In this document: piece after piece, positions 1 through 9,878 of the stretch
How positions within the stretch are numbered: position 1 is the stretch's first letter
Layout of the letters: each line of letters begins with the position of its first letter
Assembly: GCA_028583685.1 (NCBI GenBank)
Contig: JAMXIF010000086.1
Coordinates: 22,323,492 to 22,387,491, forward strand
Reading direction: 5' to 3'
Origin: Petaurus breviceps papuanus
Lineage: Eukaryota; Chordata; Mammalia; Diprotodontia; Petauridae
Length of the DNA: 64,000 nucleotides
Position numbers and translations under genes: made by a program
The notes under the pieces: generated by a model
The model's database searches: none
What the model saw: the letters and a program-made list of their open reading frames with translations, nothing else
Told to the model about the DNA's origin: nothing

Positions 1-77
1 TTGTGAAATTTTGTTGACACTAGTTATTCCTACTGTATTTTTGCCAAGTAAGGGACATGAAAGATCTTGGGGCCGAA
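1..77 (+). other. Possible tail of LTR-element interior
   Basis: The segment ends in a G-rich stretch (gatcttggggccgaa) directly before the inferred LTR start at 78, which would suit a polypurine tract. If so, the window opens inside an endogenous retrovirus fossil and 78-774 is its 3' LTR. This is inference; 77 bases are too few for a protein match. Confidence 0.3.
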
Positions 78-774
78 TGTAAGGGTTATGGGATTTAAAG
101 ATCTCCCATGCCCCATGGATGTGCTGACATAGCAGAGCAAGAGAAAGCGGTCCTGCGGTTTTCTGAGCCAAGCTAGCGGTCCTGCGGTTTTCTGAGCCGA
201 GCTAGCGGTCCTGCGGTTTGCTGAGCTGAGCTAGCGGTCCTGCGGTTTGCTGACGTAGCAGGAAGGGGCGGAGCAAGAGAAAGCGGAAAGCGAGAGGAAA
301 AAAAAAGCCGAGCTAACGGTCCTGCGGTTGGCGGTTGGCAGCGGTTGCGGCAGCAGCAGAGGCAGCGGCAGCGCAAACCCTTTTTTTTTTTTTTTTTTTT
401 TGAGTTAGGACCAGAGCTGCTGGGAGCAGTACTTTTCTGCTAAGGACCCCTGCTGAGCACTGCCAGGTGCCGGAGCTGCTGGGAGCGTGCTGGGTGGTTG
501 CTGTGAGTGGGGAGAGGAGGACCTTTGCCTGAGGTAGCCTGTTCTGTTTTAAAGGCTTGAGAATGTGGGTGCTTTCTACTTTATCTACCTGTGCCAATGT
601 CATAACTACTCTGATGGCTTTCACTTTCTGGTTTTGGGACTCAGTCTTTTGGTATCTTAATAAATTTTCTAGTTTATTTCCCCAAATGGCAAACCTGACA
701 TATTTTGTAATGGATAATTATATCAGCATATTTGTAATCTCTATAGGCATTGTGAATATGGCATTGCTGATACA
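78..774 (+). mobile_element. LTR fossil with tandem repeats in U3
   Basis: The segment starts TGTAAGGG and ends GATACA, with a shared run ttaaagatct near the start. The same TGTAA start and similar early sequence occur in two minus-strand elements at 8169-8686 and about 55966-56413, so I read all three as one broad LTR superfamily. The 3' third (about 600-774) aligns visibly with the 56-kb copy. An AATAAA lies near 657 and could be the polyadenylation signal. No tRNA primer site follows 774, so it is a solo or 3' LTR. The U3 part is CpG-rich, unlike its surroundings. Retroviral class is not assigned. It is an old fossil, although the CpG content argues against extreme age. Confidence 0.5.
147..262 (+). 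repeat. Four 29-bp CpG-rich tandem repeats
   Basis: The core gcggtcctgcggtt begins at 147, 176, 205 and 234, an exact 29-bp period, with a diverged fifth copy near 316. It is bracketed by two related segments reading gctgac(a/g)tagcag at 123 and 249. Tandem direct repeats in this position resemble enhancer repeats in retroviral U3 regions. The function is inferred. Confidence 0.8.
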
Positions 775-1229
775 GGTAGGCAGGCCCCAATGCAAATGGA
801 TTTATTAACACAATCTGCTTCATCAATATCCTCTAATCATCAGATTAGACCCCATGACTGAAAGGGTAGGGTCACAGATACAGAGACTCTATCTAAGGAG
901 TGGATTCAATGCAGCTTTTTCTCCACCTTTCCTAGTAGGTACACTACTTTTGGACTACATTAGATTTCTCAGTCATGTCTTCCTCCCCCCAGGAAATTTA
1001 TCATTGGGTAACTTTATTATCCTGCAAGACTGAGTCTGGCCGGTACTCACATCTCATTAGTACCTTCTGCCCTTCTGACTGGAGGGCCCAGCCTTGGGTT
1101 CCAGAGTGTCTATTTAAGAGTAGGGTTCAGCACAGTTTTGTTCCACATTTCCCACAAGCCTTACCACTTTTGGACTTCTTTGTAACACTCTATCATGCCC
1201 CTGTCAGTACCCCTCTCTGGCCACCTCTT

Positions 1230-1395
1230 CAGCTTCCTTGTGTATGCTATCTTCCCCCATTAGACTGTAAGCTCAGGGATGGAGGAAGCTGTCTTTGCTT
1301 TTATTTGTATCTGTATCCCGAGTGCATGGCACAGTGGCCAGCACATAGCAGATATTTAATAAATGTTTCTTGTCTGACTGACTTTCCAGAGTCAT
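1230..1395 (+). repeat. L2-like LINE 3' tail
   Basis: The sequence runs from ccattagactgtaagct through gcatggcacagtggccagcac to taataaatgtttcttgtctg, matching the typical 3' end of mammalian L2. The upstream 800-1230 has no clear assignment. The long open frame at 975-1421 is a by-product. Confidence 0.65.
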
Positions 1396-1418
1396 TCACT
1401 AAGAACTCATCTATAACT

Positions 1419-1478
1419 TAGTTATAAGTTATATATATATATATATATATGTATATAGTTATAAGTTATATAACTTAG
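1419..1478. repeat. (TA)n microsatellite in a short duplication
   Basis: A TA run near 1428-1456 is flanked on both sides by tagttataagttatata, so the dinucleotide array sits between two short direct repeats. Confidence 0.7.
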
Positions 1479-1669
1479 TGCTAGAGTTTTGCTTCAGACA
1501 TATAGCTATAGGTTATATGTGACTACTTGCCCATAGTCACAATGCTAAAAGGTGTTAAGAGAAGAGACCCAAACCCAGGTCCTCCTAACTCCACACTCAG
1601 TACACTATTACATCAGGTTGCCATGATGACAAAAAGCTGTTGAAGGTTTGGCTATGCTTTAAGAGAATT

Positions 1670-1735
1670 TGTATTGTGTGTGACCCTGGGCTAGTCACTT
1701 AACCCAATTGCCTCACACAAAAAGAAAGAAAATGT
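1670..1735 (+). repeat. WSINE1-type SINE, 3' fragment
   Basis: The sequence tgtgaccctgggctagtcac, then acccaattgcctcac and an A-rich tail, is the 3' half of the short marsupial tRNA SINE. The 5' head is missing. Confidence 0.6.
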
Positions 1736-1767
1736 ATTTTATTAATCAACAAATCATAGCAATAGGA

Positions 1768-2245
1768 GTAATAATAGCTAACATTTATACAGCACTCACA
1801 ATGGCACAGTGGAAAGGGAGATGGGTTTGGAATCAGGAAGATCTGAGTTCACATCAGACCTCAGATACTTACCAGCTGTGTGACCCTGGGCATGTCACTT
1901 AACCCTGTTTACCTCAGTTTTCTCATCTATAAAGTAGGCTGGAGAAGGAAATGGCAAACTACTCCAGTATCTTTGCCAAGAAACCATGAAGGGGTAACAA
2001 AGAGTCAGAAACAACTGAAATGATTGAACAATGATAATACTATGTGACAGGTAATGTGATAAGTGCTTTACAATTTTTATCTCATTCAATCTCCACAACA
2101 AGCCTGCAAGGTAGGTGCTATTATTTTCCCCATTATACAGATAAAGAAATTGAGGCAAAAAGAGGTTAAGGGAGTTACCCAAAGTCTCACAGCTATTAAG
2201 TGTCTAAAGCCACATTTGAACACAGGTCTTCCTGACTCCAAGGCC
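1768..2245 (-). repeat. THER1/MIR-type CORE-SINE split by a MAR1
   Basis: On the plus strand the antisense CORE-SINE reads taacatttatacagcactc, is interrupted at about 1798-2032 by a MAR1, then resumes with gtgctttacaatt, ttattttccccattatacag, ttaagggagttaccc and the tRNA-like head ending ggtcttcctgactcc. The MAR1 is therefore the later insertion. Confidence 0.75.
1798..2032 (+). repeat. MAR1 SINE
   Basis: A tRNA-like head (gcacagtggaaaggg, ggaatcaggaagatctgag) leads to tgtgaccctgggcatgtcac and then the RTE/BovB-like tail ggagaaggaaatggcaaac, ctccagtatctttgccaag, gagtcagaaacaactgaaa. It lies inside a THER1-type SINE. Confidence 0.85.
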
Positions 2246-2249
2246 AGCA

Positions 2250-2365
2250 CTTTATATAAATACATACACACACACATACATGCATATATACACATATAGA
2301 CATACATCTGTGTGTAGATATACACAGATATACATACATGCTAGGTATATATACATACATATGAG
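2250..2365. repeat. CA/TA-rich simple repeat
   Basis: An imperfect tract of catacacaca and tatacatacata units follows the tRNA-head end of the preceding SINE. Confidence 0.8.
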
Positions 2366-2399
2366 ACATTATTACACCTATAGAAACTATGTTTGTTTA

Positions 2400-4030
2400 G
2401 TTATTATATTGTATCATGCTGCATGCATATTTTTGAATTATTTAATTATACTGGAGTTAGCATTTTATGGTCCATTACATTCTAATCCTGAGTTTGAATC
2501 ACTGGACTGGCCTGAACCAGTCTTGGCTCAGAATATATGGTCATTACTGTGGGCAAGGTAGCTAGCTACACTATTTAGTCATAACAGTAAAAGGCGATAC
2601 AGTCTTGGTTTTAATTGGTGCTTGGGAGTTTTTTAATCTTGAAGATGAAACAGACATCGGGGGCATCTTTGAAAAAAGAGAGCAAGTGTATACAATGCCA
2701 GACCAAGAGAACTAGAAATTAGATGTAAGTAAAAGGTACCCAGGTAGGACCCACTAGATAATTTTGCTCTTGTGCCTTCCTCTCCCTGTCTCGACCATTT
2801 GCAAATTAAAATTTAGAAGAAGGAATTCTCTATTTGCAATGAATTAAGCTAATTAATGAGGGTGGAGGGAACAAAGAGAAGAACTTTTGATACCTAAGAA
2901 TGCTGTACAACAAATATAAAAGTTTCTTTCATTTTTAAGTGAAAAGTTAATTCCCCTTCATCCTAAACAGCCCAGGGCAAGGTCATGTTCCCTAATTCAT
3001 GAGATAATATGTTCCCAGTAGCTGGCCAGATCTCACTGACCTGAAAAAACAACTCCTCTCTTATCAGGTTTTCTACCTCCTTTCATTTCATTTCCCTGCT
3101 AAGCCAGGAACTGGACTCTTCAAGCTTTCAGCATGTGTTCTGACTCAGCATACTTGTCACTGCCATTTTCTGTGCTATTTGGATCCAGGGTACAAACAAT
3201 TTACATATATGGTGATTGATGCCTTCCCACCAGAAGTGCAGAATGTCAAGTGTCCCTGTGACTTTGATGGAGCCCTAGTATGATTATGAAGTAGGGACCA
3301 GGATAAACCCTCCCTGGGCTGGAGGTGACCTTCAGCTTCTACTTGGACTAAAATAGCTGTTGTCCTATCCAGAGAAAAAGAAATGTCCTGTCCTAGCCAG
3401 AAAAAGTGTTCTTTATGAATTATGCATGTCATCACTAAGGAGTTATACCCTTGACATGGAAGATGCATGATGAAGAAAGGAAGCTGTTTCTCTTCTTTTA
3501 AATATTGTTGATTCTCTGGTGCTCTGTGGCTTTCTTCTGCCAGGGATTATTTCAGAGTCACGTAACTGAAAACTTCCTTTTAGAAATAACTTCCCAATTC
3601 TGAAATGGGGAGAGGTGTGCCTTGCATATGCATTCTCAGAGTTTATAGTAACAAAGATATGGCAATAAAATGCCCAATCATTATATTTGAAAGCAGATCT
3701 ATTTGGGGGTTGTCATACACCATATGCTATGTACACTATGTAGGATTGGGCCTGGAGAATCTAGCAGCATGGCGATTTGAAGTCACACTGTTCACCAACT
3801 GTTAACAGTGGCAGTAAATTAACATTGTCAAAGCACTGAGAAAATCAGAATGAGAGGTTTCCTGCTCTGGAGAATTTAACACTGAATATGAGAGACCAAC
3901 AAGAAAGATAGAAAACAGAGCAAGAATAAATACAAGGGAGCCAGTGATCAAAAAAATAAAGTACCATCCCTATGTTCCGAGAGGTCACTGCTATGCAATG
4001 GTCATCTGTTGGTGAAATCTCCTGTAAGGA
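2400..4030. other. Mostly unassigned DNA
   Basis: No open frame with a recognisable domain and no clear recent transposon are visible. The last few hundred bases may belong to the RTE remnant that follows, but I cannot align them. Confidence 0.5.
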
Positions 4031-5480
4031 TATTATTTTTTTTTTCTTATTCATGAAAAGACTGGTATTACCCATCTCCAGGGCAAGTTATGCACCAATA
4101 TCTGTCACAGAGGACAAAGAGGTAGAGAAATTCTATGAAAAAAATTGACAAGATCATCCAAATTAAATATATTCTTTGATTAGCTAAGTGAATTAAATGT
4201 GAAGGTGAGAATAGGTGAAAATGGCCAGAAATATATTGGGAAACATGGATCAGACTTAGGGAATGATAGACCAAAGACTTGTAAGACACAGTTCTCATTC
4301 ATGCTTATACATGAATTCTTTGCGCAAAGAATTAGATTTGGGAAACAGCAAGGAACATCACAAAAAATACAACTGATCATATTTTAACACACAAGAAGTA
4401 ACTCATTACTGTTATGGCATTCATTCCCAAATCAAGAGTCTATTTACTTTTTTAATACAAAGATCAAAATGAGTACAAAGTCAGAGGAAGGAAAAAAATG
4501 AGAAAAGATATAGCATTCAATAAAACCACTCAATCCCGGACTATTCAAACAAATCACTGATCATAAAAAAAATGGGTAATGACAGTAGAAAGGGCATCAA
4601 CATTAATAATGACACAAAGTTTAACTTATATAATCAATTGCTGTAAGAAGGAGATCAATACCCTAAAAATTACCTTCTTCAGCTAACATATGACAACTTT
4701 TGTCAAAAGGAAAGATATGGAAGTTAGGTTAAAATTAGTTTTAATATAAAATCATTTTTTAAATCTTACAGAGAAGGATGATGAAAAATTAGGAGTAGTA
4801 TTGACTCATAAAAAGGAGAGGGTAAAAACAGTGCAAAGAAGAGATGCACTAAGCAAATTTATCCTAAGGATTTTGATTTGAAAATAGAAGACCAACAAAG
4901 AGAAGGAAACTGGAAAATATCTGTAAAGATTTTTATAATAAATTTTCACCATCAAGGATTATAAAGACACTGAAACTTTATCATCATATCTCAGCCCAGA
5001 ATGTGCATATGAGAGGAGGTAGAATTAAGGAGATAACAGCAAAGCAGCTGATTAGATTGGGGGAAGCCAGGTGGTACAGTAGTAGATAGAGCACCAGGCC
5101 CTGTTTGCCTCAGTTTTTCAAATGTAAAATGAGCTGGAGAAGGAAATGGCAAACCACTCCAGTATCTTTGCCAAGAAAACCACAAATAGGGTCACAGAGA
5201 GTTGGACACGACTGAAATGACAAGAACAACAAAAACGCTGATGAGATTAAATGTACATAGAGAACATTCATTCAGGATGCAATTCAATTGTGATGGCATT
5301 GAGGTTTTATTCATAAGGTGTCACCTAAAGGAGGAGAATACAAGATATAATCAAAGAAATATACGACTGAAAAACAAGATGGGTTGATTATGTGGAAAAA
5401 GCAAGAAATAACCCTACGTAAATGGGTAGCTTACGCAGTCCACTGGTATCCTCACAATGCCATGAGAAAGAGGCAAAGAT
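4030..5480 (+). mobile_element. RTE (BovB-clade) LINE remnant
   Basis: RTE elements encode an AP-like endonuclease and a reverse transcriptase. Pieces of both ends of the polyprotein are readable. Near 4088 YAPISVTEDKEVEKFYEK matches the endonuclease region. At 4199-4387 RIGENGQKYIGKHG matches the segment after the catalytic GDFNA motif, and IPKSRV appears near 4420. The PKNYLLQLTYDNF stretch near 4660 resembles the linker. Near 5375-5490 RWVDYVEKARNN and WYPHNAMRKRQR in two frames match the C-terminus. The reverse transcriptase core is largely missing. Frames change repeatedly, so this is long dead. A MAR1 SINE sits inside at 5059-5235. Confidence 0.7.
5059..5235 (+). repeat. MAR1 SINE inside the RTE remnant
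   Basis: The head gccaggtggtacagtag is joined by an internal deletion to gtttgcctcagtttttc, followed by the RTE-like tail with ggcaaaccactccag and gttggacacgactgaaatg. The flanks gctgattagattg (5047-5059) and gctgatgagatta (from about 5236) look like a diverged target duplication. Confidence 0.8.
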
Positions 5481-5794
5481 CCCCAGCATCCTAGACCTTG
5501 TCTGATATACTAGTTCCCAATTCCAGATTACTTCTGTCATCTTTTCTTCTCCTTTCTTCTGCCACTTGACAGCAAGCAATACTGAAAGAAGAAAACACTG
5601 GCCAATTCTAAATCCATGGGGTCCAACTTCGGCTGGGCCATCTCAGCTACTTAACAATTCTTTTCCATCTCCTTCTTGTTGCTTCCCTATCAAATTATCC
5701 ACGGTGATTATATTCCTCTTTTCTGAAATCCCCAATCTCAACCTATACACACCCTCATTCTTAGCAAATGGTCTTATCCCCCATTTCATTTCTT

Positions 5795-5865
5795 CATTTT
5801 TCAACAGATATTTGCTGAGCACTTTATAGGTGCTAGACACCATGGGGGAATCAGAATCAGCCCCT
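5795..5865 (-). repeat. L2 3' tail fragment
   Basis: The sequence caacagatatttgctgagc through taggtgctagacaccatg is the reverse complement of the usual L2 terminal segment. Confidence 0.5.
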
Positions 5866-6801
5866 GATTCCCTGCCATGTGACACTATTTTCAGTACATA
5901 ATGAAGGTAACTTTCTGAGCAAAAGAAAAAATGGAGATAATACATTAGACACTACAGAGTAAACACCAGAACAGCTTAGAAAACCATTATTATGGTTTGA
6001 AGATGCTATAGGACTCTTAAATAACTTGAGATTAAATTCCTCTTCAAAAATGTTCCCCCTACCCATAGAAGTCTTGGGGGTGGGAGGCCAAGTCAAGATG
6101 GCAGAGTAGAAGCAGGACCTCTGCCCGGGTCCAGCTTGCACCTTCCCCAATCAATGTGAAAAGGAGGCTCTGAACATTTTGGAGCTACAGAACCCACAAA
6201 ATGACACAGAGAAGCTAACCTCCCACTGAGGACAGCCTGGCAGGTCAGCAGCAAATGGCCAGAGCTCTGGGAGCGGGGCCCAGGCCTGCGTGAGCCAGGG
6301 GTTTTTGCCCCAGGGTGGGTCTGACCAGTCTCTGACAGGAGGGACTCCAGATCAGCAGCAGCTGTGGCCATTTCCAGATTTATGAACACATAGATGCAAA
6401 GGACAAAGTGAGAGGTCAGTGCCATCTGGATTTTGGGACCAATAAGTGGGAGTACGTTGGCTTTTGCCCCTGGGGCAAAAAGCTGCTGAGGTGCCTGGCT
6501 CAGCCAGCCAGTGCCACGTGGCAGCTTCAGCTCCTGGACAGCAGAGTGTAGGGGTAACAAGCAACCAGTCTGAGGGATAATCTCTCTTGCTTTAAACTGC
6601 TTGGATCTGGATTGCAGTCTAGGGTGGAGATCCTGGGGTGTGTGTCCAGCTTGGCAGAGTGTGTGGAGGCCTCCGAGAGGGCACCCACCTTTTACCTCCA
6701 GCAGCTGAGAAAACCCCAGCATTTGGGAAGAAAGCTCCCCTGTTTGGTGGCAGAGTCGTGCTGTGGCAAAAAGCCCAGGGGTCAGGTGATTGAGGGGCAA
6801 C

Positions 6802-7848
6802 ATGACCAGGCAAAGGAAACAAAGCAGACAGAAGATTTCAACATTACACTCCTATTTGGGGGACAAAAAGGAGCAAAGCATGGAACAGGAGGAAGACAGT
6901 GAAGTCAGAACTCCTGCACCAAAAGCTTCAAAGGAAAATACAAGCTAATTACAGGCCATAGAGGACCTTAAGAAGCAGATAAGAGAAGTGGAGGAAAAAT
7001 TGGGAAGAGAAATGAGAACAATGCAAGAAAACTACAAAATGAGAATCAGCAGCCTGACTGAGGAAAATAACACCTTAAAAAACAGACTTACTCAAATGGC
7101 AAAGGAGACTTAAAAAGGCAATGAGGAGAAGAATGTTTTAAAAAGCCGAATTTGCCAGATGGAAAAAGAATCTCAAAAGCTCAATGAAGATAATCATTGC
7201 TTCAGAATTAGATTGGAGCAAATGGAAGCTAATGACTTTATGAGAAACCAAGATGCTGTTAAACAGATCCAAACAAATGAAAGAATAGAAGGCAATGTGA
7301 AATATCTCATGGGAAAAACCACTGACCTGGAAAAGAGATCCAGGAGAGATAATTTAAAAATTATTGGACTACCTGAAAGCCATCATTAAAGTAAGATCCT
7401 AGAAATCATCCTCCAGGAAGTTCTCAAAGAAAACTGCCCTAATGTTTTAGAGCCAGAAGGCAAAATAGAGGTTGAAAGAATCCACCGATCACCTCCTGAA
7501 AAAGATCCCCAAAAGAAAACTCCTAGGAATATTATAGCCAGGTTCTGGAATTCCCAGAACAAGGAAACTAGGAAGAAACATTTTGAGTATTGTGGAAACA
7601 CAATCAGGATAACACAGGATCTGGCAGCTTCTACACTGAGGGATCAAAGGGCATGGAATATGATATTCTGGAGGTCAAAGGAGCTGGGATTAAAACAAAG
7701 AATCCCCTACCCAACAAAACTGAGTATCATGTTTCAGGGGAAAATATGGTCATTCAGTGGAATAGAAGACTTTCAAGCATCCTTGATGAAAAAACCAGAG
7801 TTGTATAGAAAATTTGACATTCAGATACAAGAAGCAAGAGAAGTTTGA
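6802..7848 (+). pseudogene. HAL1 ORF1 (L1 ORF1p-like RNA-binding protein), broken
   Basis: L1 ORF1p is a trimeric RNA-binding chaperone. From the ATG at 6802 to the TGA at 7846 one frame spans 348 codons with no frameshift but three stops, at codons 49 (6946), 104 (7111) and 196 (7387). A charged, heptad-like stretch at about residues 50-150 fits the coiled coil (EVEEKLGREMRTMQENYKM). RRDNLKIIGLPES near residues 183-195 is the start of the RRM, and ITQDLAAS with YPTKLSIMFQGK marks the C-terminal domain ending IQIQEAREV. The single intact frame suggests moderate age. Confidence 0.8.
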
Positions 7849-8163
7849 GAAGGTAAACAGGGAAAAGGAATCATAAGGAACTTATCAAAGTTGAGCTATT
7901 AACATTCCTACATGGAAAAACAATAATTGTACCTGATGAAACTTTTCTCAGTATGAAAATAGTTAAAGGGAATAGAAATATATATGTCTATATATGAGGG
8001 TATATGAATACATATGTGAATATGTGTATATATGTTTACAGGTATACATTGATAGAGGGCACAGGACCAATTTAACAGGAAGGGATGATACTTAAAAGGT
8101 GAAATTAAGAGGTGAGAGAGGAATATAATGAGAGGAGATGGGGAGGGACAGAATGGGGTAAAC

Positions 8164-8691
8164 TTATCTGTAGCGGCAAGCACCCCAGCATCCCCAGGGT
8201 GGCTGCCCATACAGGTTCTTGGATCTGCTTTGATAAAGGAAAGCAACTCAAAATGGATTAACAAGCTTACTTTAATCAGTCAAACATATATCATTTACCT
8301 AGTTCAGGGGAAAAAGGTCAGCACCCCAAACTTCAGAGTATACTTCAGACAGAATTATCAAGACAGAGAAACAAATCAAGTAGACAGATTTCCAAAACTT
8401 TCCATACCAAATCAACATCTGGATTTTTTGAAGCCGGAGGTTCTCAACAATGACTTCCCAGAGTTTCATCTGATCAAATCACAGAACACTTCTCAAAGTG
8501 AGCCCCAAAACAAAGCTACACATCAGGGCTTATTTAGCCTTCTCCTGGCTCAGAGAATGTAACAACCTTATAGGCCCACTAGCCAATCAAAAAGTATCTA
8601 CTGAAAAACAAGATTCCCGCCCCAGGCTCCAGGTGCACTTTAGCCTAGGGTCAGGGAAGATCTTTAAAATTTACATTCCCATTACACTATC
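8164..8691 (-). mobile_element. Solo LTR inserted in HAL1
   Basis: The LTR fossil at 8169-8686 (518 bp) reads TGTAATGGG to CGCTACA on the minus strand, flanked by the five-base duplication ttatc/ctatc at 8164-8168 and 8687-8691. On that strand a CCAAT-type motif (gattggcta), an A/T-rich TATA-like run (ctaaataagc) and ATTAAA follow in the order expected of an LTR. HAL1 sequence is continuous across it. It appears to be a recombined solo LTR of the same superfamily as 78-774. It is younger than the HAL1. Confidence 0.7.
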
Positions 8692-9599
8692 TCATATAGA
8701 AGAGGCAAGGGAAAATGGTTACAATGGAGAGGAAGAATAAGAAGGCAAAAGGGAATGGGTCAACCTTATTCCCAGTGAATTTGGCTTGGGGAGGGAATGA
8801 AATACACACTAAATAGGGCATCTCACCCTACAGGAGAGTAGGGGGGAAGGGGATGATAGGGAGGATGATGGAATGGAGGGCAGGCTGGGGGGGGGAAGTT
8901 GGAAGCACCCACTTTTGAAAAGGGATGGGATCAAAGTAGAGAATAGAACAAGTGGGAGGTGGGATAGGAGGGAGTGAAATATAGTCAGTCTTTTATAATA
9001 TATCTAGTGTTATTTTTTTGCATTAGCCACACATGTACAACCTATACTGAACTGCTTATCTTCTCAGTAAGGGTGGGTGACAAGGGAGGAAGGGAATGAA
9101 TCTGGAATTCAAAGTTTTAAAATCAAATGTTTAAATATATGTGTGTATATATATGCATATTATTATAATTAATATTATTTTACATGTAATTGGGAAATAA
9201 GATATACAGGCACTGGGGCATAGAGATCCACCATACCCTACTGGAAAAGTCGAAAGAGATATGGGAGAGAGCAAATTGGAGGAGGGTATATCCTGTGGGA
9301 CTGCTATTTTGGGCCAGTGGGTAGGGGAAAAAAGGGGAGAAAATTTGTAACTCATAATCTGGTGGAAATGAATGATGTAAATCAGAAGTTAATAAAGCAT
9401 TTGAAAAATGAAAAAAAAATTGTTCCCTCTAACCCAGACCCCTATCCTTTCTAACTTGGAAAGCATTTTTGATATATAAAACAGAAAGAATAGAAGTTGA
9501 GCAGTGTAACTTTCTCTTGATCATCTGTTATCATTATACCATGTGATCCAAACAATGAGTCTATCTCTTCCTTGCTCTTGTTCTGAATATATCTTCAAA

Positions 9600-9840
9600 A
9601 TAATATCATCTGGCATTTATATATTGCTTTAAGGTATACAAAGCACTTTATATGTGTTGACTCATTTGTTCCTCGCGATGACGCTGGGAGGTAGGTGCTA
9701 TTATTATCCCCATTTTACAGATGATAGAACTGAGGCACTGAGAAGTCATACTTGCCCAAGGTCACACAGTTACTAAGCATGTAAGACAGGATTTGAATTC
9801 AGGTCTTTCTGACTCCAAGTACTGAGCTATATCCACTGGG
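9600..9840 (-). repeat. THER1/MIR-type CORE-SINE
   Basis: The antisense core includes aaagcactttatatg, ttattatccccattttacag, gaactgaggcactgag, cccaaggtcacacag, and the head end ggtctttctgactccaag. Confidence 0.85.
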
Positions 9841-9878
9841 CCTAAATAAAAAACATACAAATAGCATTGAATGTCCTT

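Larger units (their letters stand above)
6066..9420 (+). mobile_element. HAL1 (ORF1-only half-LINE), near full length
   Basis: HAL1 elements are L1 derivatives that keep ORF1 and lack ORF2, so they depend on L1 for movement. Here a GC-rich 5' region (from gggaggccaagtcaagatgg) leads to an ORF1 remnant at 6802-7848. A 3' region follows with a TA-rich array near 7975-8045 and ends at an A-rich tail near 9410. There is no trace of ORF2. Flanks tgttccccctaccca (6051-6065) and tgttccctctaaccca (9421-9436) form a target duplication with small differences. Without the inserted solo LTR at 8169-8686 the element is about 2.8 kb. Confidence 0.75.

Noticed and set aside
147-262. CRISPR array or host CpG-island promoter
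   Set aside because: The repeats are directly abutting without unique spacers and lie within LTR-like boundaries of a vertebrate genome.
557-808. Hydrophobic 83-codon frame resembling a 74-codon minus frame at 55909-56133
   Set aside because: The similarity is real at DNA level but comes from shared LTR sequence, not from a conserved small membrane protein.
975-1421. 148-codon open frame on the plus strand
   Set aside because: It overlaps an L2-like tail and has no domain.
6093-6803. 236-codon open frame on the minus strand
   Set aside because: It is antisense to the GC-rich 5' region of the HAL1 at 6066-9420 and has no recognised domain.
8128-8562. 144-codon open frame on the plus strand
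   Set aside because: It starts in HAL1 and runs antisense through a solo LTR.
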